Below, one piece after another: positions 36,061 to 44,486 of a stretch of 64,000 bases of DNA. Position 1 is the first letter of the stretch. The number at the start of each line of letters is the position of its first letter. The notes below the pieces were generated by a model that was given only the letters and a program-made list of their open reading frames with translations, did not search any database and had not been told where the DNA came from. The stretch covers positions 58,200 to 122,199 of the forward strand of contig JAFMHK010000007.1 of assembly GCA_017854585.1 (NCBI GenBank), read 5' to 3'. The stretch comes from Paracoccaceae bacterium (GTDB lineage: Bacteria > Pseudomonadota > Alphaproteobacteria > Rhodobacterales > Rhodobacteraceae). The position numbers and the translations under genes are program-made.

Positions 36061-36834
36061 ATGCTGTTGGATGACACCCATTTCGAGCTGCGTCTGGCGG
36101 GGTCCGAAGCCGAGATGCGCGCCGCTCAACGCCTGCGGTATCAGGTTTTCGTCACCGAGTTGGGCGGTGACGGCACGTTGGTGGACCATGATGCGGGCGT
36201 CGAGGCGGACAGGTTCGACCCGTTCTTCGACCACCTGCTGTTGGTGGATCATCGCCGTGAAAAGGCCGATCAGGTGGTCGGGGTCTACCGGGTGATGCGC
36301 GCCGATCAGGCGGCGGAGGCCGGACAATTCTATTCCGAGGACGAATACGATCTGGGCCCGCTGCGCAATTCGGGGCGGACCTTGTTGGAGTTGGGCCGGT
36401 CTTGCGTGCACCCCGATTATCGCGGCGGCACGGCGTTGATGCATCTGTGGAACGGGCTGGCGGCCTATATCGCCGCGCATGGGATCGAAGTGATGTTTGG
36501 CGTCGCCAGTTTTCATGGGCAGGACCCGGCGCCGCTGGCCAGCCCCCTGTCGTTGCTGCATCACCGCCATCTGGCCCCGGACGACATCCGCCCCATTGCG
36601 CGCCCCAAGGGGTATCAGGCGATGGACCTGATCGCCGCCGATGATCTGGACCGTCCGGCGGCCATTCGGGCCATGCCATCGCTGATCAAGGCGTATCTGC
36701 GGCTGGGCGGCTTTGTGGGGCAGGGCGCGTTCATCGACCGCGCGTTCAACTGCATTGATGTGTGCCTTGTGATGGATGTGGCCCGGATGAGCCCGACACA
36801 CCGCGCGATCTATGAAAAAGGCGGCCGCCGGTGA
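36061..36834 (+). CDS. olsB: L-ornithine N-alpha-acyltransferase OlsB (GNAT fold)
   Basis: OlsB attaches a 3-hydroxyacyl chain from ACP to the alpha-amino group of ornithine, the first step to ornithine lipids. The 257-residue protein has LRLAGSEAEMRAAQRLRYQVFVTELGGDG, the expected N-terminal block, then LELGRSCVHPDYRGGTALMHLWNGLAAYIAAHGIEVMFGVASFHGQDP, typical of this group. The neighbour olsA overlaps by GTGA, which supports the assignment. A CtrA-type site precedes the gene. Confidence 0.88.
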   Translation: MLLDDTHFELRLAGSEAEMRAAQRLRYQVFVTELGGDGTLVDHDAGVEADRFDPFFDHLLLVDHRREKADQVVGVYRVMRADQAAEAGQFYSEDEYDLGPLRNSGRTLLELGRSCVHPDYRGGTALMHLWNGLAAYIAAHGIEVMFGVASFHGQDPAPLASPLSLLHHRHLAPDDIRPIARPKGYQAMDLIAADDLDRPAAIRAMPSLIKAYLRLGGFVGQGAFIDRAFNCIDVCLVMDVARMSPTHRAIYEKGGRR

Positions 36835-37652
36835 CGACGTGGAAAGGGGACGGGCCGCAGGACGCTCCGCCACCGATCCGGGCGCTGACGCTGTTGGGGT
36901 GGCTGCGCGTCGTGGCGCGTGCGGTGCCGTTGCTGGCGGTGCTGGCGATCTGCTTTCCGCTGCTGCTGGTCTTGCGCCTGCCCGAGAGGGCGATCTGGGG
37001 CCTGAACCGGCCCGTGACCCCGTTTATCACGCAGTTTGTCTGTATCGTTGTGTGCGGGGTGTTGTCGCTGCGCCGGGTGGTGATCGGCGCGCCGATGGTG
37101 CAGCGGGGGGCGTTTGTTGCCAACCATGTCAGTTGGCTGGATATCTTCGTTCTGAATGCCGCCAAGCGGATGTATTTCGTGGCCAAGGCCGAGGTGCGCG
37201 GTTGGAGCGGGATCGGCTGGTTGGCGCGGGGGACCGGCACATTGTTCATTACCCGCCGTCCGGGCGAGGCCCGGGTACAGCAACGCTTGCTCGAAGAACG
37301 GCTGGTGGCGGGGCATCGGCTGCTGTTCTTTCCCGAGGGCACATCGACGGATGGCGGGCGGGTTTTGCCATTTAAATCAACGCTATTTGCGGCGTTTTTT
37401 ACAGATGAAATGAAGGATATCCTGTATGTGCAGCCCATCAGCCTGCGTTACCGCGCCCCGCCGGGGGAAGACGTGCGGTATTTTGGGTGGTGGGGTGACA
37501 TGGATTTTGGGCCGAGCCTGCTGAAGGTGCTGGCGGGGCCTGCGGGGGGCGAGGTGACGGTCACCTATCATGCGCCCTTGCAGGTTGCGGCGTATGCCGA
37601 TCGCAAGGCGCTTGCCGCCGCCGCCGAGCGGGCGGTGCGCAGCGGAACCTAA
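36831..37652 (+). CDS. olsA: Lyso-ornithine lipid O-acyltransferase OlsA (PlsC family)
   Basis: OlsA adds the second acyl chain to lyso-ornithine lipid. The 273-residue membrane protein has one or two N-terminal hydrophobic helices and the acyltransferase blocks NHVSWLDIFVLNA (HX4D variant, here H-V-S-W-L-D), VAKAEVRGWSGIGWLARGTGTLFITRRPGEAR and FFPEGTSTDGGRVLPFKS. A general 1-acylglycerol-3-phosphate acyltransferase is the alternative, but the pairing with olsB favours OlsA. The GTG start overlaps the olsB stop. Confidence 0.85.
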   Translation: MTTWKGDGPQDAPPPIRALTLLGWLRVVARAVPLLAVLAICFPLLLVLRLPERAIWGLNRPVTPFITQFVCIVVCGVLSLRRVVIGAPMVQRGAFVANHVSWLDIFVLNAAKRMYFVAKAEVRGWSGIGWLARGTGTLFITRRPGEARVQQRLLEERLVAGHRLLFFPEGTSTDGGRVLPFKSTLFAAFFTDEMKDILYVQPISLRYRAPPGEDVRYFGWWGDMDFGPSLLKVLAGPAGGEVTVTYHAPLQVAAYADRKALAAAAERAVRSGT

Positions 37653-38269
37653 CGCAGCGGGGCCGTCAGTGCGGCAAGCGCCGCTGCGGGGTCTTCTGCA
37701 TCCCAGATTTCGGGGCCGATGGCGAAGAAATCGGTGACGGCGGCGAATTGGGCGATCAGATCGGTGGTCAGCGCGCCTTCGGCGACGACGGGCAGTTCAA
37801 TCATCTGTGACCACCACGCGAACACGTCATGGGCGGCCTGCGTCCCGTCACCAAGCGGGGTTGGGCCGACCGGACCAAAGCCGATGTAATCGGCCCCTGC
37901 CTCGCCGGCGGTCATGCCGTCATGCGTGGAGGCGCCGCAGAATGCGCCGATGATCGCATCGGCCCCGAGGGCCGCACGCGTCTTGCGCACCGACCGGGAC
38001 CCGTCGGTCAGGTGCACACCATCGAGGCCAAGGGTTTCGACAAGCTGCACATGGCGTTCGATCACCAGCGGGATGTCGCGGGCATGGGCGATTTCGCGCA
38101 CGGTATCGGCGGCACGCGACAAGACACTGTCGTCCAGCGTGGCCAATGCAAGCCGGATGCAGGCGATGTCGTGGGCATCGAGCACGGCCGACAGGCGCGG
38201 GACGAACACCTCCAGGTCGAGGGCGGGCGGTGTGATCAGGTAAATCTGCGGTTGCTGGGCTTGGGTCAT
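37649..38269 (-). CDS. ThiE-like protein, probably not an active thiamine phosphate synthase
   Basis: This 206-residue TIM-barrel protein resembles thiamine phosphate synthase (YLITPPAL, GLDGVHLTDG, GAFCGASTHDGMTAGEAGADYIGFGPV). However, the QLREK motif is replaced by CIRLAL, the substrate-binding IND motif by VIERH, and the HLGQ-D pattern by HLTDGSRS. These residues bind the pyrophosphate and metal in ThiE. It probably has a related but different role. The stop is convergent with and overlaps the olsA 3' end by four bases. The ATG at 38269 is preferred to an upstream GTG. Confidence 0.75.
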   Translation of the reverse strand: MTQAQQPQIYLITPPALDLEVFVPRLSAVLDAHDIACIRLALATLDDSVLSRAADTVREIAHARDIPLVIERHVQLVETLGLDGVHLTDGSRSVRKTRAALGADAIIGAFCGASTHDGMTAGEAGADYIGFGPVGPTPLGDGTQAAHDVFAWWSQMIELPVVAEGALTTDLIAQFAAVTDFFAIGPEIWDAEDPAAALAALTAPLR

Positions 38270-38373
38270 CGTTGGGGTTCCTGCGGCTTTCGCGCGTGAT
38301 AGCGGTTGCAACGGCGCGCGACAATGGGGTGGGGTGCTTGCCCCGGATGCGGCGGCGGCGTAAAGCGCGGGAC

Positions 38374-39105
38374 ATGACACAACCTGCCTTCATCCTTGTG
38401 CGCCCGCAGATGGGCGAAAATATCGGCGCCGCGGCGCGCGCGATGTGGAACTTCGGACTGGATCACATGCGTGTGGTCAGCCCCCGCGATGGGTGGCCCA
38501 ATGAACGTGCCGTGGCGCTGGCCAGCGGGGCGGGGCGGCTGCTGGATCAGGCGGGGCTGGTGGACAGCACGACCGCCGCGATCCATGACTGCACCTATGT
38601 GTTCGCCACCACGGCGCGCATGCGGGGCCTGACCAAACCTGTCGTCACGCCGGAACGCGCGATGGAGCAGGCCCGCGCGATCCATGCGCAGGGCGGCAAG
38701 GTGGGCATCTTGTTCGGGCCGGAGCGGGCGGGGCTGGAGAACGAGGATATCGTTCTGGCCAATGCGATCATCTCGGTGCCGGTGAACCCGGATTTCCCTT
38801 CCCTCAACCTTGCGCAATGCGTGTTGCTGACGGCGTATGAATGGCGCAGGCAGGCCGACACCGTGCCGCCCGAGGTCATCGAGATGGCCGGGACCGATTG
38901 GGCGACAGGCGCGGAGATCGCGAAGTTGGGCGATCACTTCGAGGAACGGCTGGAGGCGGCCGGGTTCTTTTTCCCGGATATGAAGGCGGCCAGCATGAAG
39001 ACGAACCTGCGCAACATGTGGGGACGCCTGCCGCTGACGCGGGCCGATGTGCAGACGATGCATGGCATGCTGCGGCAGATGGTGCGGTGGGCCGAGCGGC
39101 GCTGA
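38374..39105 (+). CDS. trmJ: tRNA (cytidine/uridine-2'-O)-methyltransferase TrmJ
   Basis: TrmJ methylates the 2'-OH of nucleotide 32 in tRNA. The 243-residue SPOUT protein has FILVRPQMGENIGAAARAMWNFGLDHMRVVSPRDGW at the N-terminus, ILFGPERAGLENEDI with the SAM loop, and NPDFPSLNLAQCVLLTAYEWRR forming the trefoil knot. The C-terminal part (EERLEAAGFFFPDMKAASMKTNLRNMWGRLPLTRADVQTMHGMLR) is the usual extension. The start at 38374 is the first that fits the conserved N-terminus. Confidence 0.92.
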   Translation: MTQPAFILVRPQMGENIGAAARAMWNFGLDHMRVVSPRDGWPNERAVALASGAGRLLDQAGLVDSTTAAIHDCTYVFATTARMRGLTKPVVTPERAMEQARAIHAQGGKVGILFGPERAGLENEDIVLANAIISVPVNPDFPSLNLAQCVLLTAYEWRRQADTVPPEVIEMAGTDWATGAEIAKLGDHFEERLEAAGFFFPDMKAASMKTNLRNMWGRLPLTRADVQTMHGMLRQMVRWAERR

Positions 39106-39200
39106 TACGCCACGGCGCATGTGTCTGACTGCTTGCGGCCTGTGCGACGAAGCCACCGCGCGGACCGCCCGCAACGGTGCCGCCTGTGTCGGGCCATGGG

Positions 39201-39233
39201 AGCCTCCGGCGGACATATTTGGAAAGCAAAGAT
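39201..39233. repeat. Second type of dispersed intergenic repeat
   Basis: AGCCTCCGGCGGACATATTT followed by GGAAAGCAAAGATGC sits between trmJ and ctaA. It has the general layout of the roseobacter intergenic element (CCTCCGG, ATATTTGG, AAAGATG) and resembles the CCCCCGGAGTnTTT / AAGATGAAG repeats elsewhere in the window. Confidence 0.45.
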
Positions 39234-39310
39234 GCACCCGGTGCCGCACCGCCTTGATGAGGCCCTTGCGGCGGGTTAGGTCAGTGCGCAAGACAAGAGG
39301 AGAGCAGCGG

Positions 39311-40453
39311 ATGGCCCAGCGGCGCAGCGTTTTCGAAGAGGTCGACACGGCACAGAAAGCCGTGGCGACGCCCGGCGGCGTCAGCCGTGACCGGGGCCGG
39401 GCCCGCAGGCTGGTCCGCGGGTTTGTCATGTTGCTGTTTTCGATGGTCGTCATCATGATCGCCGTGGGCGGCATGACGCGCTTGACCGACAGCGGGTTGT
39501 CGATCACCGAATGGGCGCCGATCTCGGGCGCGATCCCGCCCCTGTCGGAGGCGGAATGGCAGGCCGAACTGGAGGCCTATCGCGCCACGACCGAGTATCA
39601 GGAACAAAACCGGGGCATGAGCCTTGCCGAGTTCAAAATGATCTATTGGTGGGAATGGGGCCACCGGCAATGGGGCCGGGCTATCGGGCTTGTCTGGGCG
39701 TTTGGGTTTGCAGGTCTGTTGGCGACGCGGAATGTGCCCGTGGGGTGGAGCGGGCGGTTGGTGCTTTTGGGGGCCTTGGGCGGGCTGCAGGGTGCGGTGG
39801 GCTGGTGGATGGTGTCATCCGGGCTGGCGCCGGGCATGTTCGATGTGGCGTCTTACCGATTGGCGGTCCATCTGGGTCTGGCGTTCGGCATTCTGGGCCT
39901 GATGGCGTGGTATGTGATGGGCCTTGGCCGGGAGGAGGCCGCCCTGATGCAGGCGCGCCGGAGCGCGGACCGCAAGTTGAAGGGCATGAGCACAGGCCTG
40001 ATGCATCTGGCCTATGTGCAGATCATCATCGGGGCGTTGGTGGCCGGTATCGATGCGGGCCGTAACTATATCGACTGGCCGCTGATGGCGGGGGGGATCA
40101 CCCCGCCGGGCATGTGGGCGATCGACCCGTGGTACCGCAACCTGTTCGAGAATGACGGCACCGTGCAGTTCTTTCACCGGATCGTGGGGTATGTCCTGTT
40201 TGCCTTCGGCATCGGGGTCTGGTTTGCGGCACGCCGCAGTGCCGTCGTGAGCACGCGGCGCGCGTTCGACTGGATGATACTGGCGATGATCGGTCAGGTG
40301 GCTTTGGGCATCGTGACGGTGATGCATTCCGCGCCTTGGTATCTGGCGATCTTGCACCAGTTCGGCGCCGTGGTTCTGATCGTGTTGATCATGCGCGCAC
40401 GGTTCTTGTCGATGTATCCGCTTCCGCAATCTGTTCGAGGTGCCCACGCATGA
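39311..40453 (+). CDS. ctaA: Heme A synthase CtaA
   Basis: CtaA (COX15 type) oxidises heme O to heme A for aa3-type cytochrome oxidase. The 380-residue protein has eight hydrophobic helices and GGMTRLTDSGLSITEWAPISGAIPP, WWEWGHRQWGRAIGLVWA, YRLAVHLGLAF and FFHRIVGYVLFAFGIGVW, giving the paired histidines for heme. The ATG at 39311 after AGAGCAGCGG is chosen; the frame continues upstream without homology. The stop overlaps the M32 peptidase start (ATGA). Confidence 0.94.
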   Translation: MAQRRSVFEEVDTAQKAVATPGGVSRDRGRARRLVRGFVMLLFSMVVIMIAVGGMTRLTDSGLSITEWAPISGAIPPLSEAEWQAELEAYRATTEYQEQNRGMSLAEFKMIYWWEWGHRQWGRAIGLVWAFGFAGLLATRNVPVGWSGRLVLLGALGGLQGAVGWWMVSSGLAPGMFDVASYRLAVHLGLAFGILGLMAWYVMGLGREEAALMQARRSADRKLKGMSTGLMHLAYVQIIIGALVAGIDAGRNYIDWPLMAGGITPPGMWAIDPWYRNLFENDGTVQFFHRIVGYVLFAFGIGVWFAARRSAVVSTRRAFDWMILAMIGQVALGIVTVMHSAPWYLAILHQFGAVVLIVLIMRARFLSMYPLPQSVRGAHA

Positions 40454-41922
40454 CCGCATTGACCGACCTGCTGGCCCACCAGCGCGAGACCGAGGCCTTG
40501 GCGCAGGTTGCCGGGCGCCTGGGCTGGGATCAGGAGACCATGATGCCGCATGGCGCCGGCGCCCAGCGTGCCGAGGAGATGGGCGCGATGGAATCGATGC
40601 TGCATGCGCGCCGGGTCGACCCGAGGATGGGCGACTGGCTGGCTGCGGCGCAGCCGACGACGGATGCCGAGGCAGCGCAACTTCGCCTGATCGGGCGTGC
40701 CTTTGCGCGCGCCACCAAGGTGCCCGCGCGGCTGGCCTCGGAGATTGCGCGCACGACTTCGTTGGGACACCGGATCTGGGCGGGGGCGCGCGAGGCCGAG
40801 GATATTGCCGCGTTCTTGCCGACGCTGTCGAAGATCATCGACTTGCGGCGCGAGGAAGCCGCCGCGCTGGCGGCGGGCGGCGATCTTTATGATGCGCTGC
40901 TGGATGATTACGAGCCGGGGCTGACGGGGGCCGAGATTGCGGGCCTGTTCGACCGGATGCGCCCGCGTCTGGTGGCGCTGCGCCAGCGTGTGCTGGACAA
41001 GGGGCCGGCGCCGTCCGCCCTGCAAGGTCCGTTCGATGCCGGCGCGCAGTTGAAGCTGTCGGACGATATCGCGCGCGCCTTTGGATATGACCTGACACGT
41101 GGCCGGATTGATCTGGCGGTGCATCCGTTCAGTTCGGGGTCGGGCAATGATGTGCGGATCACCACGCGGGTTGACGAGGCCGAGCCGCTTGGGTGCCTGT
41201 ATTCCACGATCCATGAAGTCGGGCATGCGGCCTATGAACAGACCATCACGCAAGATTATGCGCTGACGGTGCTGGGGCAGGGCGTGTCGATGGGGGTGCA
41301 TGAAAGCCAAAGCCGGATTTACGAAAACCAGCTGGGCCGATCTGCGGCCTACACGGGCTGGCTTTATGGGCGGATGCGGGACCTGTTCGGCGATATGGGC
41401 GTCGCGGGCGAGGCGGGGTTCCACGCGGCCGTCAACCGGGTCGCCTCGGGGTATATCCGGACCGAGGCCGACGAGGTGCATTACAACCTGCACATCACGC
41501 TGCGGTTCGATCTGGAGCGGGCATTGATCAGCGGCGATCTGGCTGTCGGCGATCTGGAGGCGGCGTGGAACGACCGCTTTGCCGCCGATTTCGGGGCGGT
41601 TGTGGACAGGCCGTCGAACGGGATGCTGCAAGATGTGCATTGGTCGGCGGGCCTGTTCGGATATTTCCCGACCTACACGTTGGGCAATGTCTATGCCGGG
41701 TGCCTGCACGCGGCGTTGCGCGCCGATGTGCCGGATCTGGACAGCCATCTGGCCAAGGGCGATCCATCGCCCGCGACCGCGTGGTTGGGCGACAAGGTGC
41801 AGCGTCATGGCGGGTTGCGCACGCCCGTCGAGACGATCCGCCATGCGACGGGCGCCGAGATCAGCGAAGCGCCCTTGCTGGACTATCTGGATGCGAAGTT
41901 CGGGGCGATTTACGGGGTCTAG
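40450..41922 (+). CDS. M32-family metallocarboxypeptidase (Taq type)
   Basis: This 490-residue cytoplasmic zinc carboxypeptidase has the active site IHEVGHAAYEQ (HEVGH near residues 255-259), followed by GVSMGVHESQSRIYENQLGRS with the third ligand Glu. DVRITTRVDEAEPLG and VHYNLHITLRFDLERALISGDL complete the family marks. Length is normal for M32 (about 500). It is translationally coupled to ctaA, though no functional link is known. A strong inverted repeat follows its stop codon. Confidence 0.93.
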   Translation: MTALTDLLAHQRETEALAQVAGRLGWDQETMMPHGAGAQRAEEMGAMESMLHARRVDPRMGDWLAAAQPTTDAEAAQLRLIGRAFARATKVPARLASEIARTTSLGHRIWAGAREAEDIAAFLPTLSKIIDLRREEAAALAAGGDLYDALLDDYEPGLTGAEIAGLFDRMRPRLVALRQRVLDKGPAPSALQGPFDAGAQLKLSDDIARAFGYDLTRGRIDLAVHPFSSGSGNDVRITTRVDEAEPLGCLYSTIHEVGHAAYEQTITQDYALTVLGQGVSMGVHESQSRIYENQLGRSAAYTGWLYGRMRDLFGDMGVAGEAGFHAAVNRVASGYIRTEADEVHYNLHITLRFDLERALISGDLAVGDLEAAWNDRFAADFGAVVDRPSNGMLQDVHWSAGLFGYFPTYTLGNVYAGCLHAALRADVPDLDSHLAKGDPSPATAWLGDKVQRHGGLRTPVETIRHATGAEISEAPLLDYLDAKFGAIYGV

Positions 41923-41968
41923 ACCTTGCCGGACCGGCGGGCCTGCGGCCCCCCGGTCCGGCAAGGTC
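41922..41968. terminator. Perfect 16-bp inverted repeat between convergent genes
   Basis: GACCTTGCCGGACCGG (41922-41937) and CCGGTCCGGCAAGGTC (41953-41968) form a 16-bp stem with a 15-base GC-rich loop. There is no T-run. It lies just past the M32 stop and before the end of the convergent outer-membrane gene, so a terminator or mRNA 3' end is likely. Confidence 0.6.
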
Positions 41969-41974
41969 GCGTGG

Positions 41975-42477
41975 TCAGAAAAACCCGACGTAGCGGAACT
42001 GCCGGCTGTTGATGCCATCGTTGCCGAAGGTCACGCGCAGTCCGACGTTGACGGTGTTTTCTTCATCCTGGCCGAAGGCGCCAAAATCATTGATCGACTG
42101 GTCAATCGCCCCGAAGATCTGGATTTGATCGGTCGCCTGATAGGCCAGCCCGATCTCGTTGCGGCCATGATGCCGATCCGTAGGTCCGCGTTCACATCGT
42201 AGAAGGCGTGCAGTTCAAGGCCGGAATAATCGACGGAGAACCCAAGTGCCGGGTCCATCCCGGTGTCGCGCACCATGTTGTAGCCAACTTGCGCGCCAAA
42301 TCCGCCGCCGAAGGTGAAGCTGATGTCGCCTTCGCAGGTCAGAAGGCGGAAGCTGCCAATGCCTTCAACGTCCACATCTGTCGTCGACAGCGTGACGGAT
42401 GCCTCGTCAAAGCCTTGCGCCGACGCGCCGGTTGCCCACACTGCCAGCGCAAGCGCGGGCCAGATCTTGAATTGCAT
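41975..42477 (-). pseudogene. Small outer-membrane beta-barrel protein, frameshifted
   Basis: The 5' part encodes a signal peptide (MQFKIWPALALAVWATGASAQ) and barrel-like strands up to FYDVNADL. Near 42180 the frame breaks; another frame then continues with DRHHGRNEIGLAYQATDQIQ..., FGAIDQSINDFGAFGQDEENTVNVGLRVTF and ends in YVGFF, a typical outer-membrane C-terminal Phe. The full span, about 167 codons, has a length two short of a multiple of three plus one, consistent with one missing base. If read straight through, the original frame ends at 42031 with no sensible tail. A sequencing error or a real pseudogene are both possible. Confidence 0.65.
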
Positions 42478-42562
42478 TTCCTGTCTTCTTCAGCGACGTG
42501 TCCGGCCCCCCTAAACCTAACTATTGCTCAATATGTGCCACCGGGGCTGGGCCGGTTTCGAC

Positions 42563-43357
42563 CTAATCCTGTGTCCAATCGGGGGTGCGTTTTTCGATGA
42601 AGGCGTCGATTCCTTCGGCGGTGTTGCTGTTGAGCATGTTTTCCACCATCACCGCGCCGGTCAATTCATAGGCCTTGTCGATTGGCAGTTCGATCTGGTC
42701 GTAGAACGCGCGTTTGCCGATGCGCACCGCGCTGCCGAGTTTTGCCGCGATGGTTTCGGCCAGCTCTTGGGTCGCCCCTTCCAGTTGATCATGGGGCACG
42801 ACGCGATTGACCAGCCCCAGATCGCGGGCGCGGGCGGCGTCGATGAATGCGCCGGTGGTCAGCATCTCGAAGACCTGTTTGCGGGGGATGTTGCGTGACA
42901 ACGCGACCATGGGGGTGGAACAGAACAGGCCGATATTCACACCGTTCACGCCAAATCGGGTGCCTTCGGCCGCGATGGCCAGATCGCACGACGCAACCAG
43001 TTGGCAGCCCGCCGCCGTGGCGATGCCGTGGGTCTGGGCGATCACCGGTTGCGGCAGGCGGGGGATCATCAACATCACCTCCGCGCAGCGGTTGAACAGG
43101 TCGCGCAGGGCCGCCGCCCCGCCATCCTTGGCTTGCCGCTTGGCCTGCATTTCCTTGAGGTTATGGCCCGCGCAAAACGCCTTGCCTGTCCCGCGCAGGA
43201 TGATGACGCGGCAGGTGTCGCTGTGCATCAGGTCGCCAAACGCAGTTTTCAGGGCGGCCAGCATGTCATCGGACAGCGCGTTCAACGTGCCCGGAGTGTT
43301 CATCGTCAGCGTCGTGATCGCACCCTGATCTTCACGCAGTAAAATATCGTCGGTCAT
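42563..43357 (-). CDS. Enoyl-CoA hydratase/isomerase-family protein
   Basis: This 264-residue crotonase-fold protein has GKAFCAGHNLKEMQ at the oxyanion-hole strand and IATAAGCQLVASCDLAIAAEGTRFGVNGVNIGLFCSTPMVALSR, which forms the second half of the active site. The usual catalytic Glu pair of hydratases (E at GxxAGGG.. and E at the later loop) is not obvious, with CxT in place, so the exact reaction is uncertain. I start at 43357 because GGGAGGTGAC lies just upstream; a longer frame reaches 43384. Confidence 0.88.
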   Translation of the reverse strand: MTDDILLREDQGAITTLTMNTPGTLNALSDDMLAALKTAFGDLMHSDTCRVIILRGTGKAFCAGHNLKEMQAKRQAKDGGAAALRDLFNRCAEVMLMIPRLPQPVIAQTHGIATAAGCQLVASCDLAIAAEGTRFGVNGVNIGLFCSTPMVALSRNIPRKQVFEMLTTGAFIDAARARDLGLVNRVVPHDQLEGATQELAETIAAKLGSAVRIGKRAFYDQIELPIDKAYELTGAVMVENMLNSNTAEGIDAFIEKRTPDWTQD

Positions 43358-43430
43358 GTCACCTCCCGCAAGTTCCCTTGCCAAGCCCCGGAATTCTTGG
43401 AAAGCCTAGGCGCTAGGATCGGGGGGAGCA

Positions 43431-43853
43431 ATGGCAATACAAATGGACGCAACGGCGCTGGAGGCGTTTCTGGCGGAGGAATTTCCGCAGGTTGCCGAGG
43501 ACTTCGTGGTTGAAGATGTGCAAGAAATGGCCGTGCGGGTGCGCCTGCGTGTGGGGGAACGCCATCTGCGCCCGGGGGGAACGGTATCGGGACCGTCGAT
43601 GTTCGGTCTGGCCGATGTCAGCATCTATCTGGCTGTGCTGGCCATGATCGGCCCCAAGGCCTTGGCGGTCACAACGAATTGTTCGATGGATTTCATGCGC
43701 AAGCCCGTGGCGGGCGCCGACGTGATCTGCGACTGCCGCGTGCTGAAGCTGGGGCGTGTTCTGGCGGTGGGGGAGTGTCTGTTGTTTTCCGAAGGAATGG
43801 CGGCGCCGGTGGCGCGCGCATCGATGACCTACAGCATTCCGCCCGCGCGGTGA
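43431..43853 (+). CDS. PaaI-like thioesterase (hot-dog fold)
   Basis: This 140-residue protein has the PaaI pattern: MAVRVRLRVGERHLRPGGTVSGPSMFGLADVSIYLAVLAMIGPKALAVTTNCSMDFMRKPVAGADVICDC. The Gly-Gly-x-Val-Ser-Gly-Pro segment and the Asp of FGLADV mark the usual acyl-CoA thioesterase core. The substrate is unknown. It is transcribed away from the enoyl-CoA hydratase gene. A dispersed intergenic repeat follows within 10 bases. Confidence 0.85.
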   Translation: MAIQMDATALEAFLAEEFPQVAEDFVVEDVQEMAVRVRLRVGERHLRPGGTVSGPSMFGLADVSIYLAVLAMIGPKALAVTTNCSMDFMRKPVAGADVICDCRVLKLGRVLAVGECLLFSEGMAAPVARASMTYSIPPAR

Positions 43854-43861
43854 GGGCAGGA

Positions 43862-43914
43862 GCGAGGGGGCGCCGCCCCCTCGCGCTCCCCCGGAGTTTT
43901 TCGGCCAAGATGAA
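43862..43914. repeat. Dispersed intergenic hairpin repeat, copy 2
   Basis: The stem GCGAGGGGGC (43862-43871) / GCCCCCTCGC (43875-43884) is followed by GCTCCCCCGGAGTTTTTCGG and CCAAGATGAAG. It is the clearest copy in the window and occupies most of the gap between the thioesterase gene and speD. Confidence 0.75.
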
Positions 43915-43964
43915 GACGGAAAACAGCGTGTGACGAGCCGCCGCCCCGGACGTCGTTCCGGAAG

Positions 43965-44384
43965 CTAGGTGGCGATGTCCAGACCCTTGCCGCGATGCAG
44001 TTCGCGGGTGATGACCTGTGTGGTTTCGAAGATCCGCGCAAGGATCGGGGGGATCGCCCAAGGCGTCGTGGCGCCGCACATGAAGACATCGAACGCGCCA
44101 TAGCCGATTTCGGGCCATGTGTGCGCGCTCATGTGGCTTTCGGCCAGAATGGCGACGCCGGAAATGCCCTGCGGGCTGAACCGGTGCGTATGCAGATGGA
44201 TCAAGGTGGCGCCGGCCGCCGCGATGGATTGGGTGAAGGCGTCGCGGATCCGCGTCTCTTCGTTGAGGCCGATGCCATCGACGACATCGATGATCAGATG
44301 CGTTCCTGCATAGACCTCTCCGTTCTTGCGGATGAAGTGGTCACTGCGGGCGGGATCGCGCAGGGAATTGGCGGTGCCATCCAT
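43965..44384 (-). CDS. speD: S-adenosylmethionine decarboxylase proenzyme
   Basis: SpeD decarboxylates SAM to supply the aminopropyl donor for spermidine. It is the short bacterial (SpeH-type) form. The processing site is AESHMSAHTWPEIG, where Ser83 of AESH becomes the pyruvoyl cofactor after self-cleavage. The tail GYGAFDVFMCGATTPWAIPPILARIF matches the class. I start at 44384, giving 139 residues; a frame reaching 44501 has a Pro-rich unconserved lead and no good ribosome site. It is divergent from rplM. Confidence 0.9.
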   Translation of the reverse strand: MDGTANSLRDPARSDHFIRKNGEVYAGTHLIIDVVDGIGLNEETRIRDAFTQSIAAAGATLIHLHTHRFSPQGISGVAILAESHMSAHTWPEIGYGAFDVFMCGATTPWAIPPILARIFETTQVITRELHRGKGLDIAT

Positions 44385-44472
44385 GTTGGGGGCCTGTGGC
44401 GTTGGGACATGTTGGGCCACGGTAGGCGGCAAGGCGGGAGGCGCAAGGGGCAAACAGGGCACGATTATGTGG

Positions 44473-44486
44473 GGTATAATAATACC
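44473..44486. promoter_or_regulatory. AT-rich palindrome containing TATAAT between speD and rplM
   Basis: GGTATAATAATACC is a palindrome with a 4-base centre and includes a perfect TATAAT on the plus strand. No convincing -35 is found on either strand, so the role (promoter core or operator) is uncertain. Confidence 0.3.

Noticed and set aside
40294..42018. 574-aa minus-strand frame opposite the M32 peptidase
   Set aside because: Shadow frame; the plus-strand protein has a full HEXXH active site.
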